A stretch of 64,000 nucleotides of DNA from Apodemus sylvaticus (taxonomy: Eukaryota > Chordata > Mammalia > Rodentia > Muridae), in the NCBI RefSeq assembly GCF_947179515.1, contig NC_067495.1, positions 67,629,411 through 67,693,410 of the forward strand, given 5' to 3'. How positions within the stretch are numbered: the stretch's first letter is position 1; every line of letters starts with the position of its first letter. The notes under the pieces were generated by a model. That model saw only the letters and a list, made by a program, of their open reading frames with translations, ran no database searches and was not told where the DNA came from. The position numbers were made by a program, and so were the translations under genes. Below are positions 36,601 through 41,554 of this stretch, piece by piece.

Positions 36601-38955
36601 GAATTCCAATAGTAAAATGACTTATATGTGAGGTAATAAGGAAGGACAAGCAGCATGGACCACAGGAGTAGCCCGTAATTATTTATCTTCTAATTTTTCA
36701 TTCCTGTAATTAACCTAACACTAAGACCTATACATACATGTCACAGTAATTAAATCTGGCTTCAATTAAAAATTTAAAGTGAGCTTTACCAATGTACAAA
36801 GAGATTAACATACTTAATCAAAGACTGAAAAGTTATGAGGGCAACTAAATTATTTAATCACAGCCAATCTTCCTATAGTACAATTAGATTTTTAAATTTT
36901 GATAAAAGGGTAAGGTGTTTTTTAAATTTTACTTCTGGTTATTTATGGAAGGTAGGTCTGATTCCATATTATTTCCTACCTCTATATTGTGTGTGTGTGT
37001 GGCAGGGAGGGGGATCTGGTTTATACATAAATGAACCAAGATGAGTAATCATATGGTTTGGATAAAGTTAAATCATACTATTTTGCATAATAGACTAAAG
37101 AGCAGGCCATAGTTATTAGGTACAGAAGTTACTTACATTAATTTTTTGAGAAGTATTATACAATCGTTTTCTGGCCCTGATTTGGCTACAGTACATATAC
37201 AAGAACACCCCTGTACTGTAACTACACAAGTTCAAGCCCATTAAAATCCAAGCACTGAAAGGAGAGGGGCTACTGAGGCCCAACCTCTAGCTGAGGAGGT
37301 ACTGGCAGTTGAGGCTATAGGAGTTGGGGGAAATCAGTTTTCTTCAAATGATTGCTACTGCTAGGTTGCCCATGCCTGAGTGGATGAGCCCACAGCCATG
37401 CAAATAGGAACAGTACTTAATTGGACTCTGTGAGTTAAAAAGTGAACACATTAAAACTTTTCATTGAAAAAAAGAACAACCACATATTTTGTTATTGGCG
37501 ATACAAGGCAGGCTAGACAAAATAAAAATAACCATCTTCAATATTTTTAGAACAAGAAACAAAAACTTTTAGAGCTACTGCCTCTAATCCTCTCAAAATT
37601 TCTACAAATTCTTCTAATAATTTTTAAGCAATTCAAATCTCTCATACTTCAGAGTATGCTCAAAAACACAATTCAGTAGGCACAACCATTTCCTTTTACT
37701 TTAAAAATGCCTTTCTGGGGTTGAAAGTTGAGTCAATATGCTTCCCAAATGAGTCAAGTGGGTGACAGATGATGAATGCCAAGTCTTAATTCAGAAGATT
37801 GCTGTTTGAAGGAACTTGGGAAATCAAACTGATCTTCTGACTCAGAGCTCGGTGCTCTTCTCTTCGTTTGCTACTATTAAAACTATGTTTTTATAGGCAT
37901 GCAGTAGAAACTGGACCTATCTTGGTCATCTATTATTTTCATGATCTATGCCTTCCTCCCCAGGCTAGCATTTTAATCTATAGCATATCCTGCTAGTGCT
38001 GCACAAGTTACCTTAGCAAGATTTTCTGGATGACATAAAACTGAGCCTGTCAAAAAAATGTACCTATATTTCTGGCTTAAAGACTAATAGCACCAAAAGA
38101 GCTTTGAACATGAGCTACTGAACAATTACCACTACCCATGGTTTATGTTTTTGCTACCTTGGAGTGGAAGAAAAAGCAATTTATTTTTTCTCCAAAGCCA
38201 ACCTCTGAAAGGAGTAAAATTCACAGCAACATAGAGTTGGTGTGATGGAATTTTAGTAGTGAAAAAAAATTGTGTTCATGATGTCACCAACTACTAATTG
38301 CCCCCTGCTAATTGCCTAAGTGGCCACACAGGTTTGGTTGATGGAGTTCATGGCTTCAGGAATAACCTGAATTTCCTCAAGTGTTAAATTAGCATGCAGC
38401 GGGAACAGAACGCAAGCACAGTGAGTTCAGAGGCTTCCTAGCAATCGCTCAACCTCATCATCAGTCACTTGCAGTCATTAAAGGGCTGTTTGTTCACGTA
38501 TGCATTGAGAACGTACATCTCGGCCCCGAGCCATAGGCAAACTCCAGTCGCCTCCCCTCGGTTCTGGCACCACTCCCTGTCAATTTCAAAGAGGCCAAAA
38601 TTCACTGATAAAGCAGGTGACAGAAGTCCTCAACAAGAGGCGGTATGGGCTCAATTATCTCTGTCTGTCCACAGGCTCTTCTGACCCTCCCCACTTTCGA
38701 GGATGGCGGCCGCGGCTGCTACTGGCGGCTGGGGTGGCGGTAGCAGCGAGGAGGCGGGAGGAAAAAAAAAAAAAAGCCAAACCCAGGCCGCTGGAGCCTA
38801 CCCATTAGCGCCACAGCGCCCTCGCTGTGGGTGCGGGCCCAAAGGGTCAAGCCTCTGGGCGTGTCCCCGGCCCCCTGCCTTCGCCCGCCCCAGGCCCCCC
38901 AAGGCCCAGTGGCAGCACCTTGACTGACTGAAAGGATACTCTCCATGTTCGACAT
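665..38955 (-). CDS. Chmp1b2: CHMP1B-type ESCRT-III subunit gene, five of six coding exons (partial)
   Basis: The coding parts are 38940-38955, 30985-31082, 1266-1412, 859-927 and 665-772, all minus strand. They join in frame to 438 nt, which is 146 codons. Every junction inside the window is GT-AG and the phases fit; residue 6 (Lys) is split between exons 1 and 2. CHMP1B family proteins have 199 residues, so the missing 53 residues (end of the core and the C-terminal MIM helix) lie left of position 1. From the family: CHMP1B is a small charged helical ESCRT-III subunit that polymerises on endosomal and midbody membranes, recruits VPS4 and spastin through its MIM, and acts in membrane scission. 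The exon 3 peptide reads CHMP1B and not CHMP1A (for example NTEVARIHAENAIRQKNQ). The multi-exon structure marks it as the parental X-linked copy and not the intronless autosomal retrogene. No stop or frameshift is seen in the five exons, so it looks functional. Naming is by recognition, not by a search. Confidence 0.88.
859..927 (-). CDS. Chmp1b2: Coding exon 4 of CHMP1B-type gene (residues 88-110)
   Basis: This 69-nt exon (23 codons, phase 0) starts after an acceptor ending CCACGTAG and stops at a donor GTAAAC. It encodes VTKSMAGVVKSMDATLRSMN and then LEK, as expected directly after the exon 3 peptide. The acceptor has a rather weak pyrimidine tract. Intron 3 (928-1265) is 338 bp and intron 4 (773-858) only 86 bp. 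Confidence 0.9.
1266..1412 (-). CDS. Chmp1b2: Coding exon 3 of CHMP1B-type gene (residues 39-87)
   Basis: The exon is exactly 147 nt (49 codons, phase 0 at both ends). Its acceptor ends AAACAG just above 1412 and its donor is GTAAGA just below 1266. The peptide starts AIQKGNTEVARIHAEN and ends QTAVTMGK, from the long helical hairpin of the ESCRT-III core. The surrounding open frame (1230-1481) adds intronic residues at both ends that are not protein. Confidence 0.92.
1692..1826. repeat. B1-like scrap followed by an L1 3' tip
   Basis: Positions about 1692-1770 resemble a decayed plus-strand B1 (caggaggaagaggcaagctg, then a tctacatat-caagtt module). Positions about 1785-1826 are the reverse complement of the last 40 or so bases of an L1 (ttctttatttacatttcaaa). 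Both are short and diverged. Confidence 0.4.
1827..2700. other. Intron 2 sequence without recognised element
   Basis: AT-rich sequence with no open frame that resembles a protein and no repeat family that I recognise. It belongs to intron 2 of the CHMP1B-type gene. Confidence 0.5.
2703..2908 (-). mobile_element. URR1-type hAT (Charlie-related) DNA transposon remnant
   Basis: The copy begins near tcagttctcagcctttcta and ends near gttaagaacca, which fit the terminal 'cagtggttctcaacct' inverted repeats of rodent URR1 non-autonomous elements. Internally it has the ggtgacccc and ggatatctgatatg modules also seen in the copies at 17.66, 34.9 and 62.25 kb. The family name is from memory. Confidence 0.6.
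2918..3850 (+). mobile_element. L1 3' UTR fragment interrupted by a (TG)n(TA)n tract
   Basis: Old L1 (Lx-type) 3' UTR text is recognisable: the gcttcctcctgcaagagatgg module, a gaggacagcaagaaaacaag module and the terminal bataggaga-type purine stretch, ending near ttttcaataagagaaaaaag. The open frame at 2918-3130 is non-coding L1 UTR. Confidence 0.55.
3444..3570. repeat. (TG)n(TA)n microsatellite with (TATG)n tail
   Basis: About 16 TG units (3444-3476) run directly into about 24 TA units to 3525, then imperfect TATG repeats. Alternating purine-pyrimidine DNA of this kind can form Z-DNA and cruciforms. The open frames over it are repeat translations. Confidence 0.95.
3905..4590 (+). mobile_element. 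L1 ORF2 C-terminal end plus 3' UTR, decayed
   Basis: The text follows the end of L1 ORF2 (actcttatatactgttggtg, caccatttacaatagcca, acatggacaaagaaaatgag), then a purine-rich 3' UTR ending in A-rich sequence near 4580. It is heavily mutated with stops throughout, so it is dead. Confidence 0.65.
4900..5010 (-). repeat. Old B1/PB1-like SINE fragment
   Basis: The reverse-complement B1 right half is visible: a weak 'gacataggttctcc' start, agcagccttgaaccctcaat, gcctgagcctcctgaa and gctgggattgcaggcatata. It is diverged, so it belongs to an old subfamily. Confidence 0.55.
5011..5379. other. Intron 2 sequence left of the hexamer array
   Basis: I see nothing recognisable here except a possible faint B1 start after about 5360. 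It is useful as a unique left anchor for measuring the array. Confidence 0.5.
5380..5425 (+). repeat. Left part of a B1 SINE that seeded the array
   Basis: The sequence gtgacacatacctttattct then aacacttgggaggcagaggc is the B1 start region (consensus cctttaatcccagcacttgggaggcagaggcag). At the point where B1 should continue to gcggatttctgag, the sequence instead keeps repeating GGCAGA. No B1 right half is found at the other edge of the array. Confidence 0.75.
5660..7810. repeat. Higher-order repeat block, first copy (about 2.1 kb)
   Basis: Markers in this block recur in the same order about 2.1 kb to the right: GCATAAGCTG at 6171 and 8308 (offset 2137), landmarks 7001 and 9086 and 7343 and 9428 (offset 2085 each). 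Open frames of 212 codons at 6795 and 8880 differ by a single visible residue near their ends (Thr to Arg), so the copies are nearly identical there. This shows recent tandem duplication or gene conversion. Confidence 0.8.
5860..5895 (+). other. G-quadruplex motif, five GGGG tracts
   Basis: Five GGGG runs are separated by 4-nt CAGA loops, well within the usual G3+N1-7 rule. Equivalent blocks lie at 6316-6351, 6734-6769, 7690-7725, 8005-8040, 8453-8480, 8819-8854, 9763-9798, 10668-10695, 10999-11026, 11666-11701, 12005-12032, 14198-14233, 14622-14649 and 15517-15550. The G-rich strand is the template strand for the CHMP1B-type gene. Confidence 0.85.
7812..9882. repeat. Higher-order repeat block, second copy (about 2.1 kb)
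   Basis: Second copy of the block starting near 5660, matched by the same order of landmarks and variant words. Small differences include an 8-bp unit lost from a G-tract run (five tracts at 6316, four at 8453). Confidence 0.75.
10427..12262. repeat. About 1-kb higher-order repeat with 0.33-kb subunit, two copies
   Basis: The landmarks at 10427 and 11425 are 998 bp apart and the following sequence matches closely. Inside each, a subunit starting CTGAGGCAGGAGGCCAAGGC occurs at 10531 and 10862 (331 bp) and again at 11529 and 11868 (339 bp). The words GCAAAGACAGGG and GCTTAGAGGGGC are diagnostic of this subfamily. Confidence 0.8.
12263..14014. repeat. 1.12-kb higher-order repeat, two copies
   Basis: The rare words GAAACAGAGG, an ATAGAGGCAG step and GAGGCGGAGG follow the landmark at 12263 and again at 13383 (offset 1120). 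They mark a duplication different from the 1-kb and 2.1-kb families. Confidence 0.7.
13880..14920. repeat. Distal copy of the array's left end (about 8.33 kb away)
   Basis: The rare word GACAAAGAGAAAG occurs near the left edge (5487, 5566) and again only at 13898. The landmarks that follow, 5677 and 14015, keep an offset of about 8.33 kb, and GCATAAGCTG reappears at 14477. The two ends of the array are therefore copies of each other. Confidence 0.75.
14920..15625. repeat. Divergent right edge of the hexamer array
   Basis: Variation increases here: words such as GAGTTAGAGGAGC, GGGGCCAGAGGC and GGAGGCATAGAGG appear, with a local repeat of GGCATAGAGGCAGAGGGGCC near 15264 and 15416. The array stops at GGCTAGGCTAGGCTTATCC. 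Higher divergence at array edges is what unequal exchange models expect. Confidence 0.7.
15626..16125. other. Intron 2 sequence right of the array
   Basis: No gene or clear repeat seen. It provides the right unique anchor. A short C-run/A-run junction lies near 16040-16062. Confidence 0.45.
16126..16353 (+). mobile_element. 5'-truncated young L1 3' end
   Basis: This is an L1 3' UTR from aatccacacatcaaatgaga to the terminal aaatcatttgaaatgtaaat module and an A-tail at about 16340-16353, including the G-rich stretch near 16280. It is very similar to the L1 tail at 28838-29060. Confidence 0.85.
16354..16904. other. Intron 2 sequence without recognised element
   Basis: AT-rich; I see no coding or repeat signature. 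The minus-strand open frame at 16382-16612 has no recognisable protein similarity. Confidence 0.45.
16905..16982 (+). repeat. ID-type tRNA-derived SINE
   Basis: The box-A/box-B layout of an ID element is visible (cacagttcagttgctgagta, cctgcctagcatgtgtaagg, ccctaggtccaatctccagt), followed by an A-rich end. It is diverged from the consensus. Confidence 0.65.
16983..17655. other. Intron 2, possible ancient L1 trace
   Basis: About 17000-17130 faintly resembles the end of an old mammalian L1 ORF2 (ggaataattgagtaaattat, acatccacacgataaaatgg). The rest is unremarkable. Confidence 0.3.
17658..17830 (+). mobile_element. URR1-type DNA transposon remnant
   Basis: It opens with agtagttctcaacctgtggg and has ttgcaacccctttgggagtc and ttatgatccacaacagtggc, the usual left-to-middle part of URR1. 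The right terminal repeat is missing. Confidence 0.7.
17831..18380. other. Intron 2 sequence without recognised element
   Basis: Pyrimidine-rich around 17870-18060; the plus open frame there (17866-18111) shows no known protein. Nothing else is recognised. Confidence 0.4.
18381..18625 (-). repeat. B3/B4-type SINE with an antisense B1 fragment
   Basis: Positions 18390-18540 carry the B3/B4 body read in reverse (gcatgcctatggacccctta, attgaacctgggtcttttgg). Positions 18555-18620 are antisense B1 (gagacagggtttctctgtgt, cttactctgtagacca). Confidence 0.6.
18645..18985 (+). repeat. Murine dispersed repeat, family not named
   Basis: Modules common in mouse introns are present: tggcccagagagtggcacta, gttggaggaagtgtgttact, ctccagcaccatgcctgcct and gagttgccttggtcatggtg. 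I recognise it as interspersed but cannot give a family name with confidence. Confidence 0.55.
18990..21635. other. Intron 2, 2.6 kb mostly single-copy-looking
   Basis: No exon, RNA gene or repeat family is recognised. Open frames of 60-80 codons here lack codon structure or protein similarity. Poly(A)-interrupted and T-rich runs occur near 20496 and 21230. Confidence 0.4.
21655..21712. repeat. (CA)n / (GCAC)n microsatellite
   Basis: CA repeats are mixed with GCAC units. The overlapping open frames are repeat translations. Confidence 0.85.
21713..22690. other. Intron 2 sequence without recognised element
   Basis: AT-rich, no recognisable coding or repeat signal. Confidence 0.4.
22691..22815 (+). 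mobile_element. Left part of an L1 ORF2 end split by later insertions
   Basis: The text ttgctcatcaacaaaaaaat then gtggtatatttacataatga matches the 'wound by decay' end of L1 ORF2. The continuation (catgaaattcacaggataga) is found at about 23977, beyond a B1, a (GATA)n and a ribosomal protein retrocopy. Confidence 0.55.
22850..23004 (-). repeat. B1 SINE, antisense
   Basis: Reverse B1 with a T-run, ttctgacacaaggtttctct, ggaactcagagagatccacc and tgccaccacaccaggc. An internal cttttttggctgg segment is altered. Confidence 0.75.
23071..23117. repeat. (GATA)n microsatellite
   Basis: About 11 TAGA units directly upstream of the Rpl7a retrocopy. Confidence 0.95.
23122..23972 (+). pseudogene. Rpl7a-ps: Processed pseudogene of ribosomal protein eL8
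   Basis: The segment is an intronless copy of the Rpl7a mRNA. It starts with a pyrimidine-rich 5' TOP-like CTCTTTCC. The expected ATG is ATA at 23144-23146. The body is recognisable with several frameshifts and stops; the longest remaining frame (23559-23837) includes KSQLVVIAHDTDPF, LVHRKT and EDKGALAKLVE. The C-terminal ELATRLG is followed by TAG at 23913-23915. The 3' UTR word TACATAAAAATA and an A-rich tail (about 23957-23972) follow. Length from the lost start to the stop is about 772 bp against about 800 expected, so there are net deletions. It sits inside an L1 fragment and cannot make the ribosomal protein. Confidence 0.92.
23973..24033 (+). mobile_element. Right continuation of the split L1 ORF2 end
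   Basis: The text tcatgaaattcacaggatag and cctgaatgacctagaactaa continues the L1 interrupted at about 22815. Confidence 0.5.
24034..24132. repeat. (CA)n microsatellite with AGATA interruptions
   Basis: Three CA runs are separated by CAGAGATA and CAGATA. Confidence 0.97.
24133..25440 (+). mobile_element. L1 3' UTR pieces, including a younger L1 tail
   Basis: 24133-25200 carries Lx-type 3' UTR text (gaaggatccccctgggaagg, gctattgctgaggatgttgg, gcttcctcttgtagtagatg). 25240-25440 matches the younger L1 3' tail (ggccctggtcctggaaaggc, gggaaatcatttggaatgta) with A-rich end. The order suggests a younger element landing in or beside an older one. Confidence 0.65.
25441..26040 (+). mobile_element. Further Lx-type L1 3' UTR
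   Basis: Begins near ggaactaacagactgtggca, includes aagaagatatcttcaattga and ends with ttaacttcaatacaaataaa. This may be the remainder of the older L1 interrupted by the tail at 25240-25440. Confidence 0.55.
26041..26860 (+). mobile_element. L1 ORF2 C-terminal end and 3' UTR, decayed
   Basis: Recognisable ORF2-end text: gcaaactagtacagccacta, ccactcttgggcataatccc, cacaatggccaggacatgaa. The purine-rich 3' UTR follows. Stops and indels throughout. Confidence 0.7.
26861..27240 (+). repeat. Murine dispersed repeat inserted in L1, family not named
   Basis: Typical modules: attgatgccaacttgacaca, ccacaacccactgtgggggt, ggctggtagtcctaggttct, ctacaagaaagcaggctaaa and taagccaaataaacagtttc, ending in agcaatagaaaccgtaaaac. 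It lies between L1 pieces. Related copies occur in reverse at about 31.8, 47.9, 58.6 and 62.85 kb. Confidence 0.65.
27241..28535 (+). mobile_element. Lx-type L1 3' UTR
   Basis: Old L1 3' UTR text such as caatacctttttaaattaga, cagcagctactcaccacttg, aaaattgatggctgctggta and a GGAAGGGG purine stretch, ending in ttcgccgacaataaaaagaa at about 28525. Confidence 0.6.
28558..29060 (+). mobile_element. 5'-inverted (twin-primed) young L1 insertion
   Basis: 28558-28835 is the reverse complement of the L1 ORF2 C-terminal end; its minus frame (28560-28802) reads IIARYWKEPRYPSTEEWMQ and ILSEVTQTQK, the usual ORF2 tail. From 28838 the sequence is L1 3' UTR in forward orientation to aaatcatttgaaatgtaaat and an A-tail at about 29050. 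An inverted upstream piece joined to a forward 3' piece is the signature of twin priming during target-primed reverse transcription. Confidence 0.85.
29061..29555. other. Intron 2 sequence without recognised element
   Basis: AT-rich, no gene or repeat recognised. Confidence 0.4.
29556..30285 (+). mobile_element. Old L1 ORF2 end, strongly decayed
   Basis: The order of motifs is that of the L1 ORF2 end: aacatccttagccactaatt, aatgaacatggaggcctctc, agcacc-like segment replaced, aagtcagcctatattctctc, and a 3' UTR with ggttggagggggaataaggg. More diverged than the other copies. Confidence 0.6.
30290..30980. other. Intron 2, next to exon 2
   Basis: No repeat or extra exon recognised. A short direct repeat (tttcactatgactgaattt / tttcactatggctgtacttt) lies near 30281-30330. 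Confidence 0.4.
30985..31082 (-). CDS. Chmp1b2: Coding exon 2 of CHMP1B-type gene (residues 6-38)
   Basis: This 98-nt exon is flanked by an acceptor ending TTCAG (31083-31087) and a donor GTAGAC (30979-30984). It encodes the basic, lysine-rich first helix, beginning KHLFNLKFAAKELNR and ending AEKAKIKK. In ESCRT-III proteins this helix carries the positive membrane-binding surface. The exon is too short to stand out as an open frame and was found by reading the minus strand for the expected CHMP1B peptide. Confidence 0.9.
31090..31745. other. Intron 1, next to exon 2
   Basis: No element recognised; an A-run with (GA) follows at about 31750-31776. Confidence 0.4.
31780..32074 (-). repeat. Murine dispersed repeat, reverse copy
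   Basis: Reverse copy of the repeat family at 26.86 kb: actgaagcagagaccatgga, ttgcttagcttgctttctta, agaacctaggaccaggggtg, ggctggaccttcctcaatca and ttgtgacaagttgaca. Confidence 0.65.
32075..32178. repeat. (GATA)n(GACA)n(GATA)n compound microsatellite
   Basis: About six GATA, six GACA and then roughly fifteen GATA units with one CAGATA break. Confidence 0.97.
32195..32455 (+). repeat. SINE, B4-like
   Basis: gtgtggtgtcatggatctat, aatcccagaactctcactga and an end with ttctgacctctgcatgtgta and A-rich tail fit a B1-derived 5' part fused to a 3' part of B4 type. Confidence 0.5.
32466..32660 (+). repeat. SINE, B3-like
   Basis: tggagtgattcaccctggct then tggattcccagctcccaaag, ctgacctccacaggcaccag and an A-rich end. 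Overlapping open frame is non-coding. Confidence 0.5.
32958..33040 (+). mobile_element. Very short L1 3' tip with (AATAA)n tail
   Basis: Only the last 50 or so L1 bases (gaaaggggaaatcatttgaa) are present, followed by an A-rich tail that has become (AAAAT)n. An extreme 5' truncation. Confidence 0.85.
33041..33248 (+). repeat. B3-type SINE
   Basis: Starts gtctggagagatgattcagg, with ctgctcttccagggaatctg, ttcaattcccagcatccaca, tctgacctctgcaggcactg and an A-rich tail. It directly follows the L1 tip's A-tail. Confidence 0.75.
33565..33606. repeat. (CA)n microsatellite
   Basis: About 20 CA units. Confidence 0.95.
33625..34440. other. Intron 1, AT-rich
   Basis: Nothing recognised besides A- and T-rich runs. 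Confidence 0.4.
34450..34655 (+). repeat. B3-type SINE
   Basis: agagatggctcaatggttac, ctcctgcagaggaccagagt, tcagttcccagcacctctgt and an ACACAC then AATAAACC end. Confidence 0.7.
34898..35098 (-). mobile_element. URR1-type DNA transposon remnant
   Basis: cagtggttctcaacctttct at the left with tgctgtgaccctttaatata, gttgtggtgacccccaactg, tcataactgtaattttacta and gatatctgatatgttacccc in reverse order relative to the copy at 17.66 kb. Confidence 0.75.
35100..37172. other. Intron 1, about 2 kb single-copy-looking
   Basis: No exon or repeat recognised. A short TG run with GGCAGGGAGGGGG lies near 36980-37015. Confidence 0.4.
37173..37470 (+). mobile_element. L1 (Lx-type) 3' UTR fragment
   Basis: Carries ggggctactgaggcccaacc, ctctagctgaggaggtactg and the 'gttgcccatgc' / 'aattggactctgtgag' modules found in Lx 3' UTRs. 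Confidence 0.5.
37475..38685. other. Intron 1 proximal region, no repeats recognised
   Basis: Repeat-poor sequence leading up to the CpG island. No exon evidence in either strand. It could hold intronic regulatory elements, but nothing specific is visible. Confidence 0.4.
38703..38710 (+). promoter_or_regulatory. YY1-like motif in first intron
   Basis: ATGGCGGC in a GC-rich context matches the YY1 core. A second weaker version, ACATGGCTGC, overlaps the plus-strand ATG at 39177. Confidence 0.4.
38940..38955 (-). CDS. Chmp1b2: Coding exon 1 of CHMP1B-type gene (residues 1-6)
   Basis: Read on the minus strand, the exon gives ATG TCG AAC ATG GAG A and then a donor GTATCC at 38934-38939. The peptide MSNME plus the first base of Lys6 matches the CHMP1 N-terminus. 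The next base pair of the codon comes from exon 2, which begins AA. The ATG lies inside the CpG island; the 5' UTR must extend to higher coordinates, but its start cannot be read from sequence alone. Reading on past the donor gives a proline/glycine-rich open frame that is intron and is not part of the protein. Confidence 0.85.
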
Positions 38956-39098
38956 GATCGCTCGAGTTCTCGGGGAGGGAGGAGGGGGAGGGGCAGGTTA
39001 CACGCGGGACAGGGGCTAGGTACACGCGAGTCGCGGGTCGCGGGTCGCTCGGGCGCGCGGAAGGTGACCGTTGTCGCCGGTTTCGAGGGATCCTAGCC

Positions 39099-39108
39099 CA
39101 CTTCCTGT
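39099..39108 (-). promoter_or_regulatory. ETS/GABPA-type binding site
   Basis: On the minus strand the sequence is ACAGGAAGTG, the canonical ETS-family core. It lies between the two divergent starts, as is common in bidirectional housekeeping promoters. Confidence 0.55.
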
Positions 39109-39119
39109 TTCGGTTTGGA

Positions 39120-39185
39120 GCCCGTGGTGGGTGGAGTCCCACGAGCCAGAGAGGCGGGGACTGGGACAACGCCAACATGGCTGCA
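39120..39185 (+). other. Possible first exon of a divergent transcript
   Basis: A plus-strand ATG in good context (GCCAACATGGCT, 39177) encodes Met-Ala-Ala and is followed at once by a strong donor GTGAGT at 39186-39191. Without splicing the frame stops after eight codons. The left end given is arbitrary. It may be a coding start, an untranslated first exon or a non-coding RNA. From memory of X-chromosome order, the poly(A) polymerase-like gene Tent5d lies nearby; whether this exon belongs to it is a guess. Confidence 0.4.
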
Positions 39186-39261
39186 GTGAGTAGCTTCGGT
39201 TAGGAAGGCTCTGGTCGCTTGGGGGCGGTGGAGTCCTAGAGCTAAAGCTTAGGTCCCTCCC

Positions 39262-41100
39262 CCTCAGATGCTTCACGTGCGCTCAGGATAACTGCGCTCA
39301 ACCTGGTCCGGCATCCCACCAGACTTCTAGTTGTTTCTTTTGTCAACCCGGACGCGGCTTAGCCGTCCGTCCGTCACTCCTCGTCCCTCAGATTTCACAC
39401 TGTCCTGGGCGACCCTCATCCCTTTCTCTCAGAGCTTAAGTCTTAAAGGACGAAGACAAAGGTATAGGACTTTTAAAGTACTTTTTAAAAATTCTGACAG
39501 TGTAAAAGAGCGGCTTGAGAGGTTAGTGTGGTTGGTAACATCGAGGTTTTTAAAAGAATCTTGAGCCTTCGAGTTGTAGGGTTGAAGGGGAAGGGGGAAA
39601 GTCCGGTTTTACTTGAGAGGTAATGTTGCTTCGAATTTTTTTTCTCACATTAGTTGGGTTAATTTTATTTTTCTGAAGCATAGCTGGTGTATGGTCTAAA
39701 ATTAATGTAAAATCTCTATAATGGGTGGGAGCAGATAGTGGGGGTGGCAGTAGATAGAACTTGGCGTTTTTTCTGTTCCTTCAACTTTCGGAAATGTCCA
39801 GAGGTGGATTTATTAGATGCACTCCCTGAACTTAGGAAAAGAGGGAATTTTAAGCAGATTTGTGGCGTTTCAATTTCAGTGTCATAGAAATTACATGTAC
39901 TGCGATATTACTATGAAAGTTAATGTAATTATCATAATTGCTAAAACTCAGAAGTTTGTCATTACCTCATTTTTGAATTCAACCTGTGGAAATATGTGTG
40001 CAATGCCATACATTTTTATCTTTAGGATTCTTTCTTCTTTTTTTTTTTTAACAAAACTGGCTTTAAAAGTGAATATTTTATTATTTTGTGGTAGTGATAG
40101 TTGGTCAAAAGCTCCACACTGTTTTCCAACTGTCCCTGCTAATTTAAAGGAAAAAAGGAGAACCCTTTCTCAATACAAAGTTCTGGGAAAGTACAGTCTA
40201 GAAATCATTGCAATAGGCAGGACTGTGTAAAGGTTATTTTTAGGTTTGCATCTCACTTTATAGTTGGAGACCCAGACTAATCAAAGCTTTGGAAATTTCA
40301 TCAGTTTTCTGTGTGCCTTAAACAGTTGTGTTTCATTGATGGAAAACTAAATTTGGGGGTTAAAGGTAAAGATATATGTTTGGAAAGGCTTTCCCTTAGC
40401 ACTTACTATTTTTAACATCGTTACTTCAGTAAAACCATAAATACAAGAACAAGCTACCAAAACTTAAATGTATATGAGTCTTAAAATGCTATTGTTAGAA
40501 TTATATGTATGCAATGTATAAAAATAAATCTTAAATTTATTTTTTTCAAACTGTACACTTTTTCAAGAAGCATCTTCTTAGTATAAGATCATTGTTTATT
40601 TGCTCTTGTTTGCTATCTGTCTTAAATAAAAAACAAAAACAAAAACCTGTTATAGTCTGTACTAAACATGTTTTTTCACATTTATTAGGTCTTTGATATT
40701 TTAAATCCCAATGTTACCTTCATATTTTCTTGAATATCTGATTTTAAAGTGAGTGTTAGAAAGAAAATTAACTTAGCCACAGAAATTAAACTGCTTAAAG
40801 TTTGTGTATTTAGTTAGAACAGCTGCTGTTGAAAGAAATGGTTGTTAGGCTCGTAAAGCTTATTAGAACAATATAGAAAATAGACTGTAGCTTGAAATGT
40901 ATTGTTTGATATATATTGAATGGTATTTGTAAAATATATGCACCGCAATTTTCTGTGTATTAAATATAAAATAATTTGTGACATGTCACCTAATTCAAGG
41001 AACAAAACAGCATTTTTCTGTAAGTTCACCACTAGGCACTCAGTACACTTTTCCAACTATAATCCTCTTTTCAGAAGCATTCTCTTGTTTGAGTTCATGT
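39262..41100. other. Downstream of the CpG island, no recognised element
   Basis: AT-rich sequence. The 137-codon open frame at 39817-40230 has no recognisable domain and ordinary non-coding composition. Confidence 0.4.
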
Positions 41101-41104
41101 ATAA

Positions 41105-41550
41105 TTTCCCTGTATTTTTAATTTTTTAAAAATTTTCTCTATTTTTTATTCACTTTACATCCTGATAATGGGGGAGCCCCCCCCCCATCCTCTGCTTCCA
41201 GTCCCATCCTTAAAACTCCCTTGCTAAAGGAATTTTTATTCCTTGCATTCCCAGTCAATATATTACTTAGCCTGCTTTAGAAATTTCTTATATAAATTAA
41301 ATCATACTGCTTTGTGCTCCTGTCTTATTTTGTAGTCCATCATAAAGTTCCTCAATTGTGTTATACTATATAGTGGTGATGGATTTATTTTGCTGCTCTA
41401 AAGTACTTTACTGTATAGATTTACACTAATTTATCCATCTTCCTCATGATGGCTATTGAGGTTTTTTCTATGTTGATGTAATCTCATGATTGTTCATTGA
41501 ATATATATTTTGTTAAAGTGTACTTTTCAAAATGCTCAGTGGTGTCTGTA
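41105..41550 (-). mobile_element. Old L1 3' end, antisense, decayed
   Basis: A T-rich start, tattcactttacatcctgat and gggggagcccccccccatcc resemble an antisense Lx tip. 41330-41470 resembles the antisense ORF2 end (aatttatccatcttcctcat). Confidence 0.45.
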
Positions 41551-41554
41551 AGAA

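Larger units (their letters stand above)
38690..39260. promoter_or_regulatory. CpG-island, probably bidirectional promoter
   Basis: This is the only GC-rich, CpG-dense stretch in 64 kb (for example gtcgcgggtcgcgggtcgct near 39029). It contains the minus-strand start codon at 38955 and a plus-strand ATG with splice donor at 39177-39191. There is no TATA box. An ETS-type site and two YY1-like words lie inside. An A-run (38762-38775) interrupts it. The transcription start sites cannot be fixed from sequence; they should lie between about 38960 and 39175. Confidence 0.8.

Noticed and set aside
38703..38927. Alanine/glycine-rich plus-strand open frame starting MAAAAATGG
   Set aside because: It is GC-rich CpG-island sequence in the first intron/promoter, without a supporting donor. 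The divergent ATG at 39177 with a splice donor is a better candidate.
39817..40230. 137-codon plus-strand open frame right of the CpG island
   Set aside because: Ordinary AT-rich composition, no domain, and no splice or conservation evidence available from sequence alone.
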